Assembly: GCA_030077755.1 (NCBI GenBank)
Contig: JAQJZZ010000013.1
Span: forward strand, 682,001 to 746,000
DNA: 64,000 nucleotides
DNA from: Filosporella fistucella
Taxonomy: Eukaryota > Ascomycota > Leotiomycetes > Helotiales
Direction of reading: 5' to 3'
This document shows, piece by piece, positions 35,369-45,657 of this stretch; the first letter of the stretch is position 1, and each line of letters starts with the position of its first letter. Made by a program: the position numbers and the translations under genes. Below the pieces are notes generated by a model. That model was not told the origin of the DNA. It saw only the letters and a list, made by a program, of their open reading frames with translations, and ran no database searches.

Positions 35369-37598
35369 ATTTCTGAAATTTGGCGGTTGAGGAGAGGAGT
35401 TAATTACTTGCAGGGACCAATATTACTCCAAACGTGGACTGGATGAAAAGAGATGAGTGATATGGAGAAGACGCACATCGATGCTGAACATATCCGCATA
35501 GTCGTGCATCTGGATCTTGTCAAATCACTTAATAGGTTGTAATTGAGCGGACTGTGCCTAATGTGGTATTGAGGGGGTGCACACACTGTTGGTACGATGC
35601 AGGTCATATCAAATCCGGCAACAGCTGATTAACTGGTGTGGCACACCTTCATCCCGTGTTGAGCCTCTCAACTTCGATTCAGAGAACAAATGACTGGCTG
35701 AATTCCACCTGACCAAATTGCTCCTTAACAACTCTTGAACCCTCCATTTTGTGTTTTGTGTTTCTATATAACTTTTGCAAAAACCCATACTCAATCTTCC
35801 CGAGAAATGGGAAATCCCCACAGCCTTCTTCTGGGAGAGTCAATGTTACAGTACTGCCCCTCCCTCTACCCCGCGTACACAGATTTCCATTCTTTACTGC
35901 GGAATATCAATGCCACGCAGCAAATGGCCCTGCGGGCACGGCTACCAAAAGAACTGGAAGTTGAAGAAGGAGACAGCGCTATTGAACGGTGTCCGCTATG
36001 CCTGCTATGCCTCATCGATGATTTCCGGAACTTATGACTCGTTTCGAATAGCGGTCAGCAAGAGGAATACGGAGTGGCCGTGGAAGAAGGGGCGTGGATT
36101 TGAGCATAAGGCTGCGATAAACATCTTGAGCTATGTCCCTTTTAGATACAATACCGGGGTTGAAATAAGAACTCATCTAACAATGGATAGGCTAGCCTGG
36201 ATCGATCCGGCGAAGCCTCGAATCGCCCAAAATTTGATATCCTTCAGCATGCTGTGTGGAGACGTCATCGGCGACAACATCCTATGTCAACCGATATATT
36301 TGATTGCAGATCGTGGTTATTACCAAGATTTAAAGTGCCATTGCTGGGAGCTGCACCGTTCCGAAACCGCCTGTATCGGCCAGTATGCACTACGCCCGGC
36401 ACACATGCAAAGAAACATGCACAGAAGAATCAAGATGAAGACGATTCGAAGCTAGTGTATCCCTGATCGAGAAAGACAATGCTAAATGGAGCTCGTGATT
36501 ATCGGCTGGGTCCGCGGTCCAGCCCTTATTTCGAGTTTCCAGCCTCAGAGGAGACGAGTACCAAAAAGATGAATCATCTCTCAAGCCGGGCCAAAGTGAC
36601 ACTGTTGGTACTTTGGGCAGTGTAAACATGCCACAACGTGTCGCTTGATTGTTCGGAGCTTCGCTTTGGGGGTGACTTAGTTGAGGGCGAACCATGGGCA
36701 TAGACTCAATGCTGGTTCTCTGCCGGCAACGACTCCACAACGCATTACATCGTTATGAGAGATTCTGGCCCTTGCCTAATACCCGGCGATGGTGTCGTAA
36801 GTCAGCTGGGAGCTCATTGTCCATTCTACCATGCCGGATGGCTGCGCCATCAAGAAGATTCAACTTCAAGTCTCCGATTCTCTGCAAGCCTCCCCCTTGT
36901 CCCACGATATTTCCTAAAGGCAAGGCGAGCTTACACCAGATAGTGGATCGAAAAGGACACCTTTCCAGCAAGGACAAAAGACCGATTCACGAGGTGGTCG
37001 CCCGGTTGTCGCTTGTACCTGGTCTTCACCGTATTTTTGCACCAGTCTTTGATCTTGTCACAGCGAAAGCTTCGTCTGAGCCCGGTACCATATAATCGCG
37101 GAATGACGTTGATTCCCATCACAAACTCACTTGACCTCTTCTCTCAACATCTGCTGGCTGGGACAGAGCTTCATACCTTGTTCATGGCCTTACTTTGGGC
37201 ACAAGTGAGGTAGGGCGGTGAGGTTAAGAGACGATGATGGTATACACAGCCCAAGAAAGGGAAATGTCCAAGCTTGGGAGGAGACCCGCTCAAGCCTTGA
37301 GAGGGCGAACGACTCTCAAAGTCAAGATATATACCTCGATAGTTCTCGCTGTAGATATAGAGCAGAGAGCATAACAACATATTCTGGGATTCACTTTACC
37401 AGATTGAAAGAGACAACCATTCAGCGCTGAAGTCGACAAACAATCTTTAGAGAGCTCTTTCATTGACAAGGCAAATTATCAACCATAGATTGACTGCACT
37501 TGCAAAATTCCAACATAGGAAGGGACAGAAACGTTCATCACAGGTACAGTGCCACCCACTGTCATCTAGCTCTATATGCTAATGAGATAGATCCAACA
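35369..37598. other. Gene-poor stretch with candidate small ORFs
   Basis: Two overlapping plus frames are of interest. One is 35807-36037 (listed separately). The other is 35910-36455, 181 codons from ATG in the next frame, beginning MPRSKWPCGHGYQKNW; it is longer than expected by chance but matches nothing I recognise. Frames at 36694-37095 (+) and 36390-36740 (-) look like noise. Confidence 0.4.
35807..36037 (+). CDS. Possible small Cys-containing protein
   Basis: An ATG frame of 76 residues starting MGNPHSLLLGESMLQYCPSL, with an Arg/Glu-rich middle and a CPLCLLC cluster near the end. A TATA-like CTATATAACTT lies about 40 b upstream. Codon use looks protein-like, but no homologue is recalled and the frame overlaps another open frame, so this is tentative. 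It may continue into a spliced exon. Confidence 0.3.
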   Translation: MGNPHSLLLGESMLQYCPSLYPAYTDFHSLLRNINATQQMALRARLPKELEVEEGDSAIERCPLCLLCLIDDFRNL

Positions 37599-37982
37599 AT
37601 GGCGTACTCAGATACACCTCGACCTCCCAAGGACGGGTCTTGGATATGTTGCAATGATGGCAACCCAGTTCAAACAGCACTAAACGATAACATTTGTCCA
37701 GCCTGCTTCCACGAGATGTGCGACTCGTGCGAGGTCCTATCAGGACCATCAACTCCGCCTGTGCAGGACAGTCGCTATCATTCCACACAACATGCTGGTG
37801 TGTATTCCTCGACTCCAGATTTATACGCCGGGGAAATGACCGATACCGCCGGTGCCATCATGACTGGCTGGTGGAGATGCTGCCAATACGATTGTCAGCG
37901 GGAGGTCAGCACTGCTTATTACGGTTCATTTTGTCCCGATTGTGGACATCAGCAATGTACCGATTGCGAGGTTTTCGGATGA
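37599..37982 (+). CDS. Small Cys-rich putative zinc-binding protein, duplicated module
   Basis: A single-exon frame of 127 residues from the ATG at 37599 (MAYSDTPRPPKDGSWICC). It contains two copies of the same module: W-x-C-C, a 12-16 residue spacer containing Asn or Ser, then C-P-x-C-x-H-x-x-C-x-x-C-E-V. The first copy ends CPACFHEMCDSCEV and the second CPDCGHQQCTDCEV. The arrangement of Cys and His strongly suggests zinc ligands. There is no signal peptide, so the protein is probably intracellular. The protein at 45409 shares the module. I do not know a named family for it; roles in protein or nucleic acid binding are guesses. Confidence 0.7.
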   Translation: MAYSDTPRPPKDGSWICCNDGNPVQTALNDNICPACFHEMCDSCEVLSGPSTPPVQDSRYHSTQHAGVYSSTPDLYAGEMTDTAGAIMTGWWRCCQYDCQREVSTAYYGSFCPDCGHQQCTDCEVFG

Positions 37983-40064
37983 GAGCTGCCTTCTTCGCGA
38001 TGTGGCACCAAATCGATCGCTGGCCACGGCCGTGGGTACTATCAACTCTCCAGCTCTCGTTTATCGACTACATCGTTGTTTCTCGTGTTCTCTGAACTCT
38101 GTTTCGTTAAGCTCGAACTTCGGCTCTTCAACTTCGATCTCCAAGTTTCAATCATCTTCAGCTTGACGTATGCTCTTGGTCGTCAATCATTCGACCGCGA
38201 TCCTCGACTCAATGATCTTTCTTTGTAGCAGTTATCATTTTCCTTATTCTTCTCCACACAACAACCCTGACAAGTGTTCATGGCTCTTGTCGTCTCAACA
38301 TCTTCAAATCTTTCCTTTAGCTTTTGTGTTCCGGCTTATCTCATACACTTCTTTTGTCATTGTCGTCTCAAGCCTTCATGAGTTTTTTATATTTCTCTTT
38401 TGGTTGTCGTCCATACTTCGGTTCCTGTATTGTCTTCGATTGATGTCTTAGTAGCTTCGTCTCTGTGTTACTAGTGGCGCTGGAGTGGTAGAAGGATGGG
38501 AGGGTAAAGGTGGAGGCCTCTTGATTTATTTAGATCTCTTATCTCTTATGCCACGATAACCTGTTATCGCGGCATAAAAATGGCATTCCAGTTGGCCAAA
38601 TTTGGTGTTTCGTGAAATGATCGTGATTTCCCATGCTTGTGTCCAGAACTGAACTCTTCTTGAGACCCTTGACTCCTAAATGTAGAGAGTCCAATTCATT
38701 CCAAATAAAATTGAACAAACTCAAGAGTGAATACCACGACCAGGAATATCCCTTCACATTCTTCGTGTCGTCGCATCTAGTCCTGCGAACTTGATTTGAC
38801 ATCAAGGCTATGCTTGACATGTGCTAACCTCCCCATCTCTATGGGGAGCAGGCTTTCTTGTTACTCATCGGCAAGAGTAGGATTCTTAGTTCGACTCATG
38901 ACTTGGAGTCAACTGCTCGCGCATAAACGAGCTGCTATGTAATTCCGGCCCACTTTAGACAAACAGGCGCTAAAAACAATTCTTGGACCAAATGATGTTA
39001 TGCCGTCATTATTGGCCATTGTGCCAGAGAGAACCAATATCAAAATATATCTTAGACCTTCAATGAAGGTTCGGTGGTGTTCACGGGCCAGCCCGCTTCA
39101 TGACTCGGCACATTTTGTCCGTCATGCTGGTCGATGTGCTTGTTCTTGTGTTTGCTGTGCCACCTTTCTGGATCTTCTGCAACTTGAGCCTCAATCTCGT
39201 CGATATGAAGGACAAATATGTTATGGATAGCCTGCCAATTTAAAGTACTTCACAGGCTGGAGCCACTTTCTTGTTTCACTTGAAGCACATAGTTCGTAAT
39301 CAAGGTCCATTGCTGTATAGGCTCCGTCCTGGTAGGCACCTGAAGAGAATTCGTGTCAGCCATGATTCTTCTTGGGATGGTGTTGCCTATCTCTATACTC
39401 ACCCAAATGAAACAATCGCAGAATATGCGGGTCTTGATCGTGCACGTCGGAGAGAATGATGGTAGGATTAAATTCACTTGGTGGGGCAATGCTATCAAGC
39501 CGATGTCCGAGTTTGGTCAAGAAGGAGTATCGATGCCAAGGGTGAATTACACTCTTTGATTCTGCGAGGAACATCTCTTAAGGTTTAGAATACCGAAGTG
39601 AGTTGGACTATTGGGATGTTGACCGAAGAAAGTCCAGCTACGCTCGGTCCATTCAAGCTCGAGGTTACATTAAGAATAACAGTTCAGCCTCCTACCCTGG
39701 ACCATGTCGCTCTCCCTTGTCAGCACGATAATGCAATAGTTGAAGCCAAACTGGAAGACTTTTCTTGAGGTGGCTAAGAGGCGGTTAAGATTGAATCAAT
39801 AACATGCAAAGTGTACTTGTACAGTGAGTCCAGTATTACATTACTATCTACAATATTCCCGACGCCTGAAATGGGTATCTTTATGCTCCATGGGTCGTTT
39901 CGAAACCCCTCAATCTTATGCCCTGCCAGCTCATCTTATGTAACCCAACCCGGAGCATGTTTGTACAACCTCAATGCCTCACAACCCACAGGTTGTCACT
40001 CGATCGAAGATATCTGACAATTAATTGCGATCAGAAAATATGCTATCAAAGTAAAATCCTTATC
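37983..40064. other. Gene-poor stretch, 2.1 kb
   Basis: Short frames only. One plus stretch near 39120-39240 could encode a hydrophobic segment (MLVDVLVLVFAVPPFWIF) followed quickly by a stop; another at 39353-39559 (+) is protein-like at its end. None can be assembled into a full gene. An inverted repeat near 38559-38576 (ACGATAACCTGTTATCG) could form a short hairpin. Confidence 0.4.
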
Positions 40065-41962
40065 CTACATAGCTGCAGTACCGAGGTTATTCAACTCGGT
40101 CCCGTTTGTCAGCGGAGTTTGTTGGGGATTTTTAGTCGCATCCGTAGATTCTAATCGTTTTGAAAAGAGTCTCCGTTTCTTAGGCTTGACCTGCAGATCA
40201 GTTTTGTCTTCAAATGATCCTCGGGTTTTTGATCTCCAGCGACCACCGTATCTGCGACTATCCTGTGGACGTATAAATCCATGCGCCACTCGAATGTCAT
40301 CTACTCGGGGTCCCACCAAATAGTGGCTTTCTGTCTCTTCGTGATTACTGCACGGAGACATTCTGATCGGCAATATCCAGTCCAGTAAATTCGTACCCAT
40401 GACAGTTTCCCAATTCAACAGCTTGCTTCCTAGATCCCATGGATTATGACCTTGCCTGAGGACGTCAAGGATAGCAAAAGTGCGAGTAGCCTTCAGGTCT
40501 CTTTCCAACATCTTCTCCTGAGCAGACATTGTGACTTGTTCATTTCCTGTCCCGAAATTTGCAGCCGAGGAAGGAACGGGACTGGAATTTGTTGTGCTAA
40601 TAGGTTGTGTTTCTATCGGGAGTGCTCCAGTTTCGCCAATGGCATTAAGTGTAGGTGGTGGATACATAACTGGGATGGACTGCCGCTTGTGTGTATACAT
40701 TTTGACTTGAGGCGTAGGCGCAGTCGGCGTGTATGAGCCTGGAGGAGCGATACCGATTTGGAGTGGATATGTGATCTCTGAAAATATGGGTCTCGAAGCC
40801 AGACTCGGATTCACTCGTAAACGTTCTACAGGAGAAGGTTTCAGGATAGCCAAAGTGACTGTTCTCCACTTGCTCCCAAGTGATTCAACTTGTGTGGTGT
40901 TCCCCAGAATAGAACTGAGGCAGTTGATGGACATTCCGGATGTGAAAAGACAGAAAAACGCGGCACTGGGGATGATTCAGTCAGTAGAAATAATACATTT
41001 GCTCTTTACTCACAGTCCTATGATAGCTGCGAAATGTTTATTGTATGTTTCTTCCTATATCCAAATGTTAGTAGTCTGCGCTTGTGGAAAATTGTTGCAG
41101 TTTATTTAGCCATGGACGTAAACACAGAGCTGTTCTTTGTCTCACCTTTGACCGGAGTTGCCTCGACAAATAGTATGCCATTACGATGACCAAAGTCAGA
41201 GTGTAAAGAGCCGTGTAAGTCGTGAACTGAAAGAAAAACTTAAAGTTGGTCTCCCCGATGGCCCCACCGACCCTAGAGGGAATAGAACTGTCAGAGCCAC
41301 ACTCCTTACGTATCGACACTTGAGGGCTTCAGCAATTGGAAAGAATATCTCATACCACGGGCAGAAATGGTCCATCTTCAGTATACACCTGTCAACATCG
41401 CTACTGTGATGGGTACGATCTGGTTTCCAATTCCCACAGGAAGAACACCACGCAGGCTTGCCATCGACCTCACAAACGAAAACGTCTTTAGTGTAGAATA
41501 ACTCCAAACCAGGACAATCCGGGTCGTCCCTCGAACTATTTCCAGAGCTAGTGCCCCCATTGTATTCACCAGCGCCTATACCATCACTTTCTGATTTATC
41601 CTTACTTTTGTTGCGTCGTGTGTAGCGTGCCGCCGTTGGGCCAAGCGGAAGGTATGGAGGATTGAAGATCGTGATGTATGTCAAGCGGAAGAATGCCAAC
41701 GCCATTAGTAGAAATGATACAAAATATACAACAAGAATAGCAATAGCGGCTCCCTTGCTTTTGTGCTTGATGAGAAGGTAGTGTACTGGGCAGAGGTGTT
41801 AGCTTGACCACATATGAAACTGGAAGGTGATCAGCCCATACCACATAGAGGAACCACAGTCACCCAGGTCGCGTAGCCGACGATTCCAGCTAGTATTACG
41901 GGAATGATTCGTGCCACAGCTATGTTGGTAGCGATCCTGGCGCTGTCTGTGGAGGGTGCCAT
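40065..41962 (-). CDS. DHHC-family palmitoyltransferase, Pfa5-like, with DHFC motif
   Basis: Five exons: 41962-41842, 41785-41356, 41272-41146, 41054-41014 (41 b) and 40965-40065, giving 539 residues; every junction keeps frame. Four membrane spans are expected: ILAGIVGYATWVTVV and AIAILVVYFVSFLLMALAFF before the Cys-rich domain, then FKFFFQFTTYTALYTLTLVI and GLAAFFCLFTSGM after it. The Cys-rich domain reads CSSCGNWKPDRTHHSSDV, then RCILKMDHFCPW and VGGAIGET. The catalytic tetrad is DHFC rather than DHHC, and the HHC of the upstream zinc site is HHSS; from memory this matches the fungal Pfa5 group. The long cytosolic tail has GHNPWDLGSKLLNWETVMG, also seen in Pfa3/Pfa5 proteins. The enzyme attaches palmitate to protein cysteines at a Golgi or vacuolar membrane. 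Confidence 0.88.
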
Positions 41963-43523
41963 GGTTGAGGTGAAGCTGATTGTTGGAATTAAGATTAAAA
42001 TAACAAAACAACCGGGCTATCAATCCTCGGGGAAGTGGATGCTATCGTGTGGGAGAGTACTGATAGCAGAGCATATCTCTATCTTGTCGGGGAGAACCGT
42101 CGATCAAAAGTAGCGATCTCGAGCCCATATGTTGAAATATGCGGCTGAGGGGATATAGAGAAAAGGAACTCGAACCGATTCGGGCTTAGCGTGAACCTGC
42201 TCTAATCTCAGACTACTAAATATACTTCTTATCGAATTTACACTTTCCCATAACAACCTCGATACCACAATAATTTAGAATTATAGGCACATTTTCACTT
42301 TTGCGACCAAATTTCTGTAAATTTTCTCAGATACGTTGTCAGTGAAAATTTGAGAAATCACCCGAGAATTGTCATGGCACCTATATTCCAAAGTGGAATG
42401 AAAGTTCTAAACGATCGGGTCGATCTGGTACCGAGTGGACCGCCCCCAATTCCCCAAGGTTCAGCCTTCATTTCGTGGTGCAATTCGTGAGCATATTTCT
42501 CGGTTCGCCCTTCAGCGAGAGGGCGAATATCTACGCCCGACAATCATAAATTGTTTGAAATTCGGCTCTGCGGCTGCATTGAAGTGCTCAGGCTTGGGTC
42601 AAGTGGCCGTGCCTAGTGTAGTAGATAGTGTGGTAATCTGAAACTTAATCTACCAATCGTCAGGGGAGACCAGATAGTTGAGGCTCTGTGTTGCGTTGAC
42701 GTTCGTATCACCAGGTTTCCTTGTCTTTCTATGTAATGAGCAGTATTCCCAGGGATCGTCATCCTTCTCACATACCAATCACAACTGAGTATAATCATAT
42801 TTGGTGGCAGTTGCCGAAACTGAATTGAAAGCTGAAAAAGAAATGTCATGATGAAAACTGTGGTGTGCCCGGCCCGGTTGCTGCTCTGCGGCTCTTTGTG
42901 TCGAAACACCACTCTGGGTGTAGTAGTTTGGCTGAGCCCTCATAGCCTCTAGCACACCGACACGCTACCATACCCTTCAACCTGGCAGAAATATTAGTAT
43001 CCGTTCTTGGAAATCCAGCAACAGGTAAGGCACACTCACCAGCTTCCGGATTCGGGACACAACATCGAAAGGTCATCTGGACGTTCGACTTGAATCGCCC
43101 TTAAGATGACCGTTGCGCCTTATCCCAACATTCTTGAGCTGCCTGCCAGTTTCTCCCGGTGTGCTAAAAGGACTTCTATCATGGAAACTATAACTGCCAC
43201 GATCTCACCGTGGCAACTGCTCTCACCCTTGAGTTACTTATTATTTCCAGCACTGCCCGAGTAATTCTTGAGCCCTCTCTTCGCCCTACACCTCGCCCCT
43301 TCCGATGGCCACCTCGTCACTGAAGGGCTCTCTGTCTGTCAGATTAGCCATGGTAGTAATCTGCTGGCACAGCGATGGGTTCTCACTTTCAACGAGCTTG
43401 ATATAAATGTCCTTCCTCGACCACCCTATGATGCCCATCAGCAATAGGCCAGATATCGACCTCATCTGCGACGACTTTCTTCAAGTAGCTTTCCCAAGCC
43501 ATTGTTTTTGATAACTACCTGAA
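41963..43523. other. Gene-poor stretch with one tentative small gene
   Basis: Apart from the candidate at 42846-43065, only short frames are present; a minus frame ending at 42358 lacks an ATG start. Part of this stretch is the promoter of the palmitoyltransferase. Confidence 0.45.
42846..43065 (-). CDS. Possible small Cys-containing protein, two exons
   Basis: Exon 1 is 43065-43040 and exon 2 is 42981-42846. The 58-base intron has a consensus GTGAGT donor, a TACTAAT branch and a CCAG acceptor, and splicing opens a 53-residue frame beginning MLCPESGSWLKGMVACRCAR. It has six Cys/His candidates (C-P, ACRC, HPEWC). The splice signals are the main support; the protein is too short to judge by composition. 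Function unknown. Confidence 0.35.
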
Positions 43524-43819
43524 ATGCCTGACTGGTACTGTGGATGGTGTAGGAAGGGGTGAGTTGTCCTTGCGATATGTCTTTTCCAAATAGATCCTTT
43601 TCCTTGGGATACCATTTCTTAGTTCGATCAATTCTGACTCGATACAGGCCGCATAGTCACAAATTCGACACAGCTTGTAACTTTTGCCATCGACCAAAGG
43701 ATTATTATGCATTCGAGGAGCTTAATCCCATTGACGATGCGGCTGTCATCAAACCCGAATATACTCAACAAAAAAAGACTCGCAATGAAAGCAGCAAAAG
43801 TAAGAAACGCCAGAAATGA
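43524..43819 (+). CDS. Small zinc-finger-like protein, two exons
   Basis: Exon 1 (43524-43558) encodes MPDWYCGWCRKG; the 89-base intron starts GTGAGT and ends GATACAG with a CTGACTC branch; exon 2 is 43648-43819. The product is 68 residues. Cys pairs W-Y-C-G-W-C and A-C-N-F-C-H are separated by 12 residues, close to the RanBP2-type finger plan (W-x-C-x2-C, ten residues, C-x2-C) though not identical. A strongly basic tail ends KSKKRQK, compatible with RNA binding or nuclear location. The unspliced reading has no better product. Family unknown. Confidence 0.6.
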
Positions 43820-45408
43820 ACCCTCAGTCTTCTCCTTAGGCGAGCCTCATATCAAATCTCGAAAGAGGTTTCAGCAAACATTCTATGATGTTGACTTGCA
43901 TATTTCGAATGGAGTTGGCCAAAGGAGGCTTCGCTGCTGTCGCATTTGAGCTGGAATTGATAGATTCAAATCAGGTGACATCCACATGCTCCATCGAATT
44001 GCACGTGACTGATATTTATGCAGTGCGTTAGGTTGTGGTGTCATTGTCCTGTTTTGTCGGTGTGCCGAGTGGGAAATACTCAAGAGGAATTGCGTTTTCG
44101 TTCAGATTAAGCTGTTTTCTTTTCACAGATGTTGTATCATGCCTTGTCAACTTTCAAGTTTCTTTCTCACTCAGTGTGTTCACTTGTATATGTAATTTTA
44201 GTTTTTTGTCTCTTTCCAATTCTGACACTTTTTCTTACAACTTTGCTTATCAGCAATGATGTGGCTGAGCTCTTGAGCCTTCTGGCGTACCCACTTCGTT
44301 TCGCTGAAAGTCATGATCCGTCTAGATAACTGCTCTTCGGGAGCGAGGTGGCGAGTTCAGACAGTCAAAATGCCTTCTTTCGTGCTACACCGACACTTCT
44401 TAGGAAGCCTTCTCCGCTGCCTTGGCTATGCGAAGTGGCATTGCTCAAGTGGGCGTTACAATCTCGAGCCTTGTTCGAAGAGGTTAACATTTTAGTGCTC
44501 GCGCTTGTCTCAGTCACGCCTCGGAGTGAAAGGGAATCAACATCAAACAATGGTATCAGATGAGCCCTTCTTCATTGGGCCCCTTGATATTAAGGAGATA
44601 TCGCCTCTCTCCTATTCTGCTTGTTGAGCCTATTGGCTATTCGTTGCAGCCTCATCTTCATTTCCGCAATTAGGTTGCCCGACCGCACACGTTTACTCTA
44701 CAATCGGGAGATGTCGCCTTATACTAAACCACCATTTTCTGGAACGATTCTCACCGATTTAAATCACTCATACAATATAAATTCTCCGGCCGCTCCGCTT
44801 TTATATTCAGCCTCACCCATTTCACGTGTGCTTTTGCTCTAGCCTCTTCTCATCTGAGAGCCAAACGCATCGTTCACAAAAGAACCCAGGACTTTTTGAT
44901 GGAACCTCCTCACCGGTTGAGAGCTTCGTATGAACTCAGCCATGTTTTCAATGCCCGTGTTAAGAGTGTGATATCCACTCAAAGCATGGCAGATAGCAAG
45001 ACTTCTACACTTAGCCACAATTACATCCGATTTTCCAAGTTCATAGGATGAAGAGGAAAGACGCCTCATTTGCGAATGCCCTTCCTCTCAAGTAATTGCG
45101 ACTAGAGGGAGGCAATGCTGGGCAGCCTACGGTCTGGCTCTCTCTAAATTTCGTTTTCGAAACGGTGGGCCTCTATCTGCATACATATATAGCGAAGCTC
45201 CTTTGGTTGTTATTCAGCATCGAACTCACTCGAACTCAATATCATACTCATCACAATCGTCCGACACCAGCATTTACTTATCGAAACCATCTTTCTCTGT
45301 CTCCATTTTGAGCTCATCACGATATCTTTCGGCAACACCACCACAAGCACTGTTTACTCTTTCCTGACGTGGGAAAGCGAAAGCAACTGTCCGCTCAACA
45401 TCTTCAAA
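43820..45408. other. Gene-poor stretch, 1.6 kb
   Basis: Several short frames on both strands (e.g. 44035-44259 +, 44839-45069 -) have no motif or bias. A TATA-like ACATATATAGC at about 45181-45191 may belong to the gene at 45409. Confidence 0.45.
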
Positions 45409-45657
45409 ATGTGTCCATCTCACCAAAAGACATCCAGTAGCACCTCCAGTGGTCAACAAAGCACCCAGAAAGAGCGCGCACAGCTTGAGAGCTCCAGCTC
45501 GCAGCCAGAGTATTACTACGAACATTACTGGGATTGCTGCAACTGTCATAGGCAAGCTGGCATGTCCGTGGCTCTGACTTTTGCATGCACGGACTGCAAT
45601 CATTATCGCTGCATGGGATGCAGTGTAGTAAGCGTGAAGAGGTGGTACCCATCATAG
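45409..45657 (+). CDS. Small Cys-rich putative zinc-binding protein
   Basis: A single exon of 82 residues. The N-terminal half is a Ser/Gln/Thr-rich linker (MCPSHQKTSSSTSSGQQ). The C-terminal half carries W-D-C-C-N-C, a 12-residue spacer with Ala-Leu-Thr-Phe-Ala, then C-T-D-C-N-H-Y-R-C-M-G-C. The same module occurs twice in the protein at 37599 (C-P-x-C-x-H-x-x-C-x-x-C). A TATA-like element lies about 220 b upstream with a pyrimidine-rich leader. The spacing of Cys and His suggests a compact zinc fold. Function unknown; the two genes are probably related copies of a lineage-specific family. Confidence 0.65.
   Translation: MCPSHQKTSSSTSSGQQSTQKERAQLESSSSQPEYYYEHYWDCCNCHRQAGMSVALTFACTDCNHYRCMGCSVVSVKRWYPS

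Noticed and set aside
38559..38576. Short inverted repeat as a terminator hairpin
   Set aside because: Eukaryotic genes do not use this terminator type, and no transcript end is implied nearby.
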